Source of the DNA: Bacteroidota bacterium
GTDB taxonomy: Bacteria; Bacteroidota; Bacteroidia; Flavobacteriales_F; PHOS-HE28
Length of the DNA: 6,579 nucleotides
Assembly: GCA_963169595.1 (NCBI GenBank)
Contig: CAUJFM010000397.1
Span: 1-6,579, forward strand
Reading direction: 5' to 3'
The position numbers were made by a program, and so were the translations under genes. How positions within the stretch are numbered: position 1 is the first letter of the stretch; each line of letters opens with the position of its first letter. This document shows positions 1 through 6,579 of this stretch, piece by piece. The notes under the pieces were generated by a model. The model had not been told where the DNA came from. It saw nothing but the letters and a program-made list of their open reading frames with translations, and did no database searches.

Positions 1-1640
1 TTGCTCTGCATGCTGGCCCCCAGCGCACCGATCACGGCGCCCACGACGCCGAGGATGATGGCGAGCCGCCACATCTTCCTGGTGGGCATGTGGTCCTCCT
101 CCACTTTCATGAACTTGGATGCCAGAGCAGGGTTCACCACCAGCGCCACGAAGAGCGACGAGGCCAGCGCGATCATGAAGGTGATGGGCAGGTACTTCAT
201 GAACTCGCCCATCATGCCGGGCCAGAACAGCAGCGGCACGAACACCATCACCGTGGCCGTGGTGGCTGCGATGATCGGCATGGTCACCTCACCCACGGCC
301 AGACGCGTGGCCTTCATCGCCGGTTCCCCGTTGGTCATGTGCCGGTGGATGTTCTCCACGATCACGATGCCATCATCCACCAGACGGCCCAGGGCCAGGA
401 TCAACGCGAAGAGCACCATCATGTTCAACGTGACCCCGAACGCGTTGAGCAGTGTGAAGGAGATGAACATGGACATGGGGATGGCCAGGCCCACGAACAC
501 CGCGTTGCGCAGGCCGAGGAAGAGCATGAGCACACCCACCACGAGGATCACCCCGAGCACGATGTGGTTCATCAGCTCATCCACGCTCACCCGGGTCTGG
601 TCGCTCTGGTCGCCGGTGATGGTGATCACCAGGTCCTTCGGCAGCACGGTGCCATGGTCCTCCTCGATGATGGCGTTGATCTTGTCGCTGGCATCGAGCA
701 GGTTCTCGCCGGCCCGTTTGATCACGTCCAACATCACCACGCCCTTGCCGAACTCACGGGCGAAGCTGTCGGGCTCCTTGAAGTCGAATGTCACCTCGGC
801 CACATCGCGCAGGCGCACCTCGCGCTGGCCTTCGTTCTTGATCACGATGTTCCGGATCTGCTCGAGGTCCACGAACTCACCGATGATGCGCACGCTGCGG
901 CGCTGGTCCTTGGTGAGGATATCGCCGCCGCTCATGGTAAGGTTCTCCATCCGCAGGGCATTGGCGATGTCGTCGAAACCGATCTGCAGCGGCTCGATCC
1001 GATGCAGGTCCACGCTCACCTGCACCTCCCGCTCGGGCACGCCGCGGATCTCCACCTTGTTCACCTCGGTGAGGTCCTCGATGCGGTCCTCCAGGTGCTT
1101 GGCATACTCGTGGAGCTGTTCCATCGGGTAGTCGCCGCTCAGGTTGATGTTCATCACCGGCATCAGCTCGGAGAAGTTCATCTCGAACACGTTGGGCTCC
1201 GCTGGCAGGTCGGTGGGGAAATTGGCGTCACCCCGCGCCTTGTCCACCGCGTCCTTCACCTTGCGCAGGGCCTCGGTGGGGCTCACGCTGTAATTGAACT
1301 TGATGTGGATGGAGCTGAAGTTGGGCACGCTGGTGCTCTTGATCTCGTCCACACCGGTGATGGTGTTGAGCTCCTTCTCGATCGGCTTGGTGATCAGCTT
1401 CTCGATGTCCACCACCGAGCTGCTGTTGTAGGGCGTGCCGATGAAGACCTCCGGGGTGACGACCTCCGGGAAGCTCACCTTGGGCATCACGAAGTAGGCC
1501 CGGATGCCCATGATGCAGATGAGGAGGGTGAGCACGATCACCGTGGTGCGGTTCTTCACCGCCCAGCTGGTGATGGCGAACTGCCGTTCCGGTCCGTGCA
1601 GGTCCTTTTCGATATCGTGTGAGCTCATGCTGGGGTCCAT
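1..1640 (-). CDS. RND-family efflux permease, N-terminal part (cut by window edge)
   Basis: Inner-membrane pump subunit of a tripartite efflux system, expected to exchange protons for exported substrate. The reading frame is open from the ATG at 1640 to the left edge, giving about 546 residues, roughly half of a typical permease of about 1,000-1,100. TM1 lies near residues 30-50. A periplasmic porter region follows (about 52-355), with the family-like stretch 'ITKPIEKELNTITGVDEIKS' near 83-102. A block of membrane helices covers about 358-505. The TM4 signature 'ALGRLVDDGIVIVEN' (416-430) keeps the acidic pair D422-D423 that matches the AcrB proton-relay aspartates D407/D408. A further helix, probably TM7, begins near 525 and is cut. 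An in-frame ATG at 1628 (MSSHDIEK...) is an alternative start; 'GGAGAA' directly abuts the 1640 ATG, which is too close for a normal ribosome binding site. It is the last visible gene of the cluster, 131 bp after the adaptor. Substrate unknown; no frameshift seen. Confidence 0.95.
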   Translation of the reverse strand, partial: MDPSMSSHDIEKDLHGPERQFAITSWAVKNRTTVIVLTLLICIMGIRAYFVMPKVSFPEVVTPEVFIGTPYNSSSVVDIEKLITKPIEKELNTITGVDEIKSTSVPNFSSIHIKFNYSVSPTEALRKVKDAVDKARGDANFPTDLPAEPNVFEMNFSELMPVMNINLSGDYPMEQLHEYAKHLEDRIEDLTEVNKVEIRGVPEREVQVSVDLHRIEPLQIGFDDIANALRMENLTMSGGDILTKDQRRSVRIIGEFVDLEQIRNIVIKNEGQREVRLRDVAEVTFDFKEPDSFAREFGKGVVMLDVIKRAGENLLDASDKINAIIEEDHGTVLPKDLVITITGDQSDQTRVSVDELMNHIVLGVILVVGVLMLFLGLRNAVFVGLAIPMSMFISFTLLNAFGVTLNMMVLFALILALGRLVDDGIVIVENIHRHMTNGEPAMKATRLAVGEVTMPIIAATTATVMVFVPLLFWPGMMGEFMKYLPITFMIALASSLFVALVVNPALASKFMKVEEDHMPTRKMWRLAIILGVVGAVIGALGASMQS

Positions 1641-1684
1641 TTCTCCGCAGCGGCACGACAAGGCGGCAGCTGCGCTGGGTTCAT
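1625..1684 (-). other. possible 19-codon minicistron in the adaptor-permease gap
   Basis: The 131-bp gap between adaptor stop and permease start (1641-1771) contains no larger gene. A short frame starts at the ATG at 1684 and encodes a 19-residue peptide beginning MNPAQLPP. Its TGA (1627-1625) overlaps the second in-frame ATG of the permease (1628-1626) in an ATGA arrangement. This could be a leader that couples translation into the permease, or it could be chance. The peptide resembles nothing I recognise. No strong hairpin or promoter is evident in the gap. Confidence 0.2.
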
Positions 1685-1771
1685 TTCCGTCTTCGGTCCG
1701 ATCGGTGCCACGATGCGGGCTTCAGCGCTTTGCTCCGCCCTACCGTGTCGTTCCACCGTCGCGGTCTTTCA

Positions 1772-2920
1772 TCACTTCGCCACGCGCACAGTGAGGCCGT
1801 CCGTCACGTTCTTGGCGCCTTCATCCACAATGTCCTCACCGCCTTTCAGCGCGCCGGTCTCCAGCGGCCTGATGCTCATGCGCCCCTGGTACTCGGTGAC
1901 ACGCTCCACCATCACCTTGCGCGCCGTGGCCTCGTCCTTACGGACGGGGTCCAGCACGTAGATGTAGTTGTTGCCCTTCACATCCTGCAGCACGGCGCGG
2001 GACGGCACCACCAGTGCGCTGTCCGTGTAGAGGTCGCGGATGCTGATCTCACTGAGCATGTTGGGGCGCATATAGCCCTCGTTCTTCGGGACACGCACGG
2101 TGACCTTGAAGGTCCGGTTGGACGGGTCGATGAACTCGCCCACATGGTCCAATGCCGCATCGAAGGTCTGATCGATGCTGGGGAAGCCCACCTTCACAGG
2201 GGAACCGGCCTTGATGGTGCGCAGGTAGCTCTCCGGCACATCGGCCTCCAACTGAACACTGGTGAGGTCCACCACGCGGGCTGCGGGCTGCATGGGGCTG
2301 GTCATGTCCCCGACACGAACCATGATGTCGTCCACGGTGCCATCGAAGGGCGCGGTGATGTTGGTGAGCCGCTGTTGTTCCAGCAGCGCGGCCAGTCCGG
2401 CCTCGGCCTGCTCCTTCTGGCTTTTGGCCTGCAGGTACTGCATCTCACTGCCGATCTTCTGCTGCCAGAGCCGCTCCTGCTTCTCAAAGGCGGTGCGGGC
2501 CAGTTCCACCGTGGCCTCGGCCTGGCGGATCTGTTCGGCCACGACATCGTTGTCGATGCTGATCAGCAGGTCTCCCTTGCGCACCCGGTCGCCCGGGCTC
2601 ACCAGGATGCGGCGCACACGCCCGCCACCCGCGTACAGGGCGGCGGCCTTGTCAGCGCGCACATAGCCGTGCACGTTCACATAGTGCGCAAAGGGGCCGG
2701 CCACGATGGTCTCGGCCGTGACCGTGGGCAGGTTCCGGCGCACCGTGGTGTCGTGCTCAACGATCCAGGCCTCGGTTTCCTTGATCCGTTCGCCCAGGGC
2801 CTTATAGGCCGTCTTCAGGCTGTCAAGCTCCTGGCGTTTGCGGCCCAGGTCGGTGGTGTCCCCTCCTCCGCAGGCGGCGATCAAGGCCGACAGGGTGATG
2901 GTCAGGATGGTCTTGTTCAT
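1772..2920 (-). CDS. RND efflux periplasmic adaptor (HlyD/AcrA-type membrane fusion lipoprotein)
   Basis: Links the inner-membrane permease to the outer-membrane channel. The 382-residue product starts MNKTILTITL and has a short lipoprotein signal with lipobox 'LIAAC', so C17 is the likely lipidated residue and the mature protein should be membrane-anchored in the periplasm. Residues about 24-58 form a charged, heptad-like helix. The first half of the lipoyl/barrel-sandwich domain is near 97-123 ('VSPGDRVRKGDLLISID'). An alpha-helical hairpin covers about 125-185. The second lipoyl half is near 187-209 ('ITAPFDGTVDDIMVRVGD'). Beta-barrel and membrane-proximal domains follow to the C terminus. 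The length is normal for the family. An upstream in-frame TTG at 2947 was rejected because it overlaps the TolC stop and would bury the signal peptide. The gene starts 23 bp after the TolC-like gene, consistent with one transcript. No good Shine-Dalgarno sequence is present. Confidence 0.95.
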   Translation of the reverse strand: MNKTILTITLSALIAACGGGDTTDLGRKRQELDSLKTAYKALGERIKETEAWIVEHDTTVRRNLPTVTAETIVAGPFAHYVNVHGYVRADKAAALYAGGGRVRRILVSPGDRVRKGDLLISIDNDVVAEQIRQAEATVELARTAFEKQERLWQQKIGSEMQYLQAKSQKEQAEAGLAALLEQQRLTNITAPFDGTVDDIMVRVGDMTSPMQPAARVVDLTSVQLEADVPESYLRTIKAGSPVKVGFPSIDQTFDAALDHVGEFIDPSNRTFKVTVRVPKNEGYMRPNMLSEISIRDLYTDSALVVPSRAVLQDVKGNNYIYVLDPVRKDEATARKVMVERVTEYQGRMSIRPLETGALKGGEDIVDEGAKNVTDGLTVRVAK

Positions 2921-2943
2921 CTCGGGTTCGGTATGTCGTGGGA

Positions 2944-4266
2944 TCAATACTGGTCAAGTGCGCGGCGCAGGTCCACGCGGGCAAGGAGCAGGTTCACCAG
3001 GGAACCGATGTAGGTCTGCTGGGCCAGGAGGTACTGGGTCTGGTCCTGGTTCAGCTCGAAGCTGCTTGCCAGACCGTTCGTGAACTTGATGCTGGTGCGA
3101 TCGAAGATGCGCTGGGCCAGTTGCAGGTTCTGCTGGTCGGTGGTGAAGGTCTCCTGTGCGCTCCGCGCCTTCTCGCTGCGGTCCTCGGCCTCCGCGAGCA
3201 GGCGCTGTTCCGTGGCGGTCAGGTTGATCTCCGCCTGTTTCAGGGCCAGCTGGGACTGTTTCACCCGGTTGCTGCGCAGGCCACTGCTGAAGATGGGGAC
3301 CTGCAGCTGTGCCCCCCACAGGGTGGCCGGGAACCACTTGGTCTCCGCAGGCGCACCCGTGCCGAAGCTTTGGGCCTGGGTATTGAAGAAGCCATAGAGC
3401 TTGGGCAGATAGGCGCTCTTCTGGTTCTTCATCTCCAGCGTCTGCAAGCGGATGTAGGTATTGGCCAGCTGGTGCTCGATGTGGGTGTTGACATCGATCG
3501 GCGCATCCACCAGGGCCCTCTCGGCGGGATCGTTGAGCAACACATCCAGGGGATCGGTGAGCTCGATCGGCGTTCCACCGGGCACACCCAATACCAATCG
3601 CAGGAACGCCATCGCCAACCGCTCCTGCTGAGCGAAGCTGCGGGCCCGGTCCCGTGCGCTGGCCAGGGCGATGCTCAACCGGTCCACATCAGTGGCCTCC
3701 ATGAAGCCCTGTTCCACCATCATCGAGGCCTCCTGCAGGCTCTTCTCCAACACTGGCACGCTCTCGGCGCTGAGGCGGGCCCCTTCGCGGGCGGCCAGCG
3801 CACCCAGGTAGGACTTGGCGGCCTGGTACCGGGCATCGGCCACGGTGCGCTCCAGCTGCTGCTCGCTCTGCACCTTCAGTTCGCGGCTGGCCTGCAGGCC
3901 CACCAGATAGCTGCCATCGAAGATCAACTGGTTCAGCTGCACGGCACCGGTGGTGCTCCATGGCACGCCGAACTGCACCTCCAGGAACTCGGGGTCGGAC
4001 CCGAAGAAGTTGGGCACCACGGAGGTGGGCACCTTCAAATAGTTGTTCAGGCTGCCCGTGGCGTCGATCTGTGGAAGGCCCAGCGCGGTGACCTCCTTGA
4101 TCCGAGCCCGGGACTTCTCCGCCTCCAGCTCGCTGGCCTGCACGGCGTAGGCCTGCTTGGCCGCCAGGTCCATGGCCTGCCGGAGGGACAGGGTGAGTGG
4201 CCCCTGTGCCATGGACGCGCTCGCCGCAAAGGCCAGGATGCCCATGAGAATGGTTCGACTGCTCAT
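2944..4266 (-). CDS. TolC-family outer-membrane efflux protein
   Basis: Forms the outer-membrane exit duct of the pump, expected as a trimer with a beta-barrel and a long periplasmic alpha-helical tunnel. The 440-residue product begins with a Sec signal peptide: basic R4, a hydrophobic stretch at 5-17, and likely cleavage after 'SMA' at residue 20. Two OEP repeats are visible. The first has 'LNQLIFDGSYLVGLQASREL' (111-130) followed by long helices. The second has 'LQVPIFSSGLRSNRVKQSQL' (321-340), a Q/E/A-rich coiled-coil segment, and the typical closing part 'FTNGLASSFELNQDQTQYLL' (395-414). The ATG overlaps the TGA of the upstream TetR gene as ATGA, so translation is probably coupled. A purine-rich GGGAGGA (4287-4281, minus strand) lies 14 bases upstream, farther than usual. 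An internal ATG at residue 8 is possible but would shorten the signal peptide's basic region. Confidence 0.95.
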   Translation of the reverse strand: MSSRTILMGILAFAASASMAQGPLTLSLRQAMDLAAKQAYAVQASELEAEKSRARIKEVTALGLPQIDATGSLNNYLKVPTSVVPNFFGSDPEFLEVQFGVPWSTTGAVQLNQLIFDGSYLVGLQASRELKVQSEQQLERTVADARYQAAKSYLGALAAREGARLSAESVPVLEKSLQEASMMVEQGFMEATDVDRLSIALASARDRARSFAQQERLAMAFLRLVLGVPGGTPIELTDPLDVLLNDPAERALVDAPIDVNTHIEHQLANTYIRLQTLEMKNQKSAYLPKLYGFFNTQAQSFGTGAPAETKWFPATLWGAQLQVPIFSSGLRSNRVKQSQLALKQAEINLTATEQRLLAEAEDRSEKARSAQETFTTDQQNLQLAQRIFDRTSIKFTNGLASSFELNQDQTQYLLAQQTYIGSLVNLLLARVDLRRALDQY

Positions 4267-4907
4267 CGTTTGGTCGCCGGTCCTCCCGGCGTGGTGTTTC
4301 GTTCTTTCTGGACCTTCTTCATCAGGTACTTCACGCCCTTGTCGCTGGCGATGCCTCGGATATGGTAGCGGAACAGCTCCCAGATCACGTCCTCGAAGCG
4401 GTACTTGTCCGTGGGGAAGAGCTCCCCATCGAAGGTGACATCGAACCGGGAGATATAGATCCGGGCGATCACGTCCACGTTGAGGTCATCGCGGTAGAGC
4501 CCCTCGCTCATCCCCTTCCGCAGGTTCTCGGAGATGCACCGGTAGATGTCCGCCCGCTCACTGGTCTGCAGCAGCTCCCAGGCTTCGGGATGGTACTTCT
4601 GCAGGTCGAAGTGCACCGAGGGATGCACCTGGCCCACCTGCTCGGCCACGAAGCGCGAGATCTCGAAGCTCTCGTCGATCGCATTGTGACCGCGGTGGCA
4701 GATGCCCAGGATGCACTCCCGATGCGTGTCGGTGATGTGCTTCACAATGCGCTGCACCAGCTCGTTCTTGTCCTTCACGTACTGGTAGAGCGTCTTCTTG
4801 CTGATCCGCAGGTGCTGGGCGATGTCGTCCATGTTCACGCTGCGGATCCCCAGGCGCATGAACACCTTGGCCGACTGATCGATGATCTGTTGCTCGCGCT
4901 GATCCAT
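4263..4907 (-). CDS. TetR/AcrR-family transcriptional regulator
   Basis: DNA-binding dimer that most likely represses the efflux operon and releases DNA when it binds a ligand; the ligand is not deducible. The 214-residue product starts MDQREQQIID. The N-terminal helix-turn-helix domain covers about residues 5-50, with the recognition region 'DDIAQHLRISKKTLYQYV' (27-44) being a clear TetR_N signature. The all-helical C-terminal ligand/dimer domain (about 55-200) is not assignable to a named subfamily. Residues C65, C70, H71 and H74 cluster just after the DNA-binding domain. The frame stays open well upstream into asnS antisense, but the ATG at 4907 is chosen because the HTH domain begins there and an exact TAnnTTTG promoter element sits 9 bases before it. 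It is the first gene of the efflux cluster and ends in an ATGA overlap with the TolC-like gene, suggesting autoregulation. Confidence 0.95.
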   Translation of the reverse strand: MDQREQQIIDQSAKVFMRLGIRSVNMDDIAQHLRISKKTLYQYVKDKNELVQRIVKHITDTHRECILGICHRGHNAIDESFEISRFVAEQVGQVHPSVHFDLQKYHPEAWELLQTSERADIYRCISENLRKGMSEGLYRDDLNVDVIARIYISRFDVTFDGELFPTDKYRFEDVIWELFRYHIRGIASDKGVKYLMKKVQKERNTTPGGPATKR

Positions 4908-4916
4908 AACGGGCCG

Positions 4917-4946
4917 CAAAACTAGACCGGGAGGACACGGAGGAAA
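4917..4946 (-). promoter_or_regulatory. Bacteroidota-type promoter of the TetR-efflux operon
   Basis: On the minus strand TAGTTTTG (4924-4917) matches the Bacteroidota -7 consensus TAnnTTTG exactly. A TTTC (4946-4943) lies 18 bases upstream and approximates the -33 TTTG/TTG element. The -7 box ends nine bases before the TetR ATG, so the transcript would have a very short leader. The -33-like element lies inside the left arm of the inverted repeat at 4938-4974, so a protein bound there would block this promoter. The assignment rests on motif match and position only. Confidence 0.6.
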
Positions 4947-4974
4947 CATTCCACACGTCGTTTTGTTTCCGCCG
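4938..4974. promoter_or_regulatory. imperfect inverted repeat, candidate TetR operator
   Basis: CGGAGGAAAC (4938-4947) and GTTTCCGCCG (4965-4974) are inverted copies matching at 9 of 10 positions, separated by 17 bases. A third box, TTTCCTCC (4984-4991), lies in direct orientation 18 bases after the matching part of the right arm (TTTCCGCC, 4966-4973). The repeat sits between the divergent TetR and asnS genes and covers the likely -33 region of the TetR promoter, which is where a self-repressing TetR protein would be expected to bind. The 17-base spacing is long for a single TetR dimer and would fit two dimers or a different factor. Binding is inferred. Confidence 0.4.
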
Positions 4975-5046
4975 TTTATCACATTTCCTCCCCGTTCGTC
5001 ACCCGCCCCCGGCTTCCACCCCTTCCTACACCTCGCTCCGCCTTCG

Positions 5047-5054
5047 TTCCTTTG
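5047..5054 (+). promoter_or_regulatory. candidate -7 promoter element of asnS
   Basis: TTCCTTTG matches the Bacteroidota -7 consensus TAnnTTTG with one mismatch (T for A at the second base). It ends 13 bases before the asnS ATG, and like the TetR promoter it is followed by CGGC. No convincing -33 element is seen at the expected distance; the stretch 4990-5046 is a C-rich, purine-poor tract. There is no Shine-Dalgarno sequence before the ATG. Confidence 0.45.
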
Positions 5055-5067
5055 CGGCTGCAGCCCC

Positions 5068-6525
<1,458 letters not shown>

Positions 6526-6526
6526 G

Positions 6527-6574
6527 GCTCGGTAGGGATCCGCCCCCGGCCTTCATGCACGATCCAACCCGAGC
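6527..6574 (+). terminator. imperfect stem-loop just after asnS
   Basis: GCTCGG (6527-6532) pairs with CCGAGC (6569-6574), and GGATC (6536-6540) pairs with GATCC (6561-6565). This gives an 11-bp stem with a 3x3 internal loop and a 20-base apical loop, starting two bases after the asnS TAA. No T-run follows within the five remaining bases, so it is not a classical intrinsic terminator. It could help 3'-end formation or be incidental. Nothing else is visible between 6526 and the window end. Confidence 0.35.
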
Positions 6575-6579
6575 GATCG

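Noticed and set aside
90..1622. Long plus-strand open frame opposite the RND permease (about 510 codons)
   Set aside because: The predicted protein is a His/Asp/Glu/Val-rich low-information sequence typical of the antisense of a GC-rich gene. The minus strand here encodes a clear RND permease with conserved motifs.
1698..1705. Perfect 8-bp palindrome CCGATCGG in the adaptor-permease gap
   Set aside because: It does not extend beyond eight bases and has no second copy nearby, so it is expected by chance in GC-rich DNA.
1619..4368. Long plus-strand open frames opposite the adaptor and TolC-like genes
   Set aside because: They are antisense shadows rich in His, Gln, Gly and Leu with no recognisable domain, and they run through gene boundaries and the real genes' conserved motifs.
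4963..5067. Upstream extension of AsnRS with a Pro/Phe-rich N terminus
   Set aside because: The extra residues translate the C-rich promoter region. The normal AsnRS start is the ATG at 5068.

Overview
The window is GC-rich and reads as chromosomal DNA from a high-GC member of the Bacteroidota, possibly a Flavobacteriales-like lineage. This placement is inferred from three things. First, both divergent genes have a Bacteroidota-type -7 element (TAnnTTTG; one exact match, one with a single mismatch) only 9-13 bases before the start codon. Second, most starts lack a well-placed Shine-Dalgarno sequence. Third, the asparaginyl-tRNA synthetase has the long, charged inter-motif segment and 'WWYLDTRRFG' style that I associate with that phylum. 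I could not run a taxonomic search.

Layout. Bases 1-4907 hold a four-gene minus-strand cluster, read right to left. It starts with a TetR/AcrR-family regulator (4907-4263). A TolC-family outer-membrane efflux protein follows (4266-2944), overlapping the regulator by ATGA. Next comes a lipid-anchored periplasmic adaptor of the HlyD/AcrA type (2920-1772), and then an RND inner-membrane permease (from 1640) that runs off the left edge of the window. About the first 546 residues of the permease are present. Bases 4908-5067 form a 160-bp divergent control region. Bases 5068-6525 encode a complete asparaginyl-tRNA synthetase (asnS) on the plus strand, followed by an imperfect stem-loop and the end of the window.

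How the genes work together. The permease, adaptor and outer-membrane channel should assemble into one tripartite pump that spans both membranes and is driven by the proton gradient. The TetR protein is probably its local repressor, and because it is the first gene of the unit it probably represses itself. The substrate cannot be read from the sequence. asnS is a housekeeping gene that happens to share the intergenic region.

I see no mobile element, CRISPR array, RNA gene, toxin-antitoxin or phage component, and no clearly undescribed system. The items most worth a second look are a cluster of three TTTCC(T/G)CC boxes between the divergent promoters, which is a candidate TetR operator; an apparent small insertion in the catalytic domain of the AsnRS; and a minicistron whose stop overlaps an in-frame ATG of the permease.
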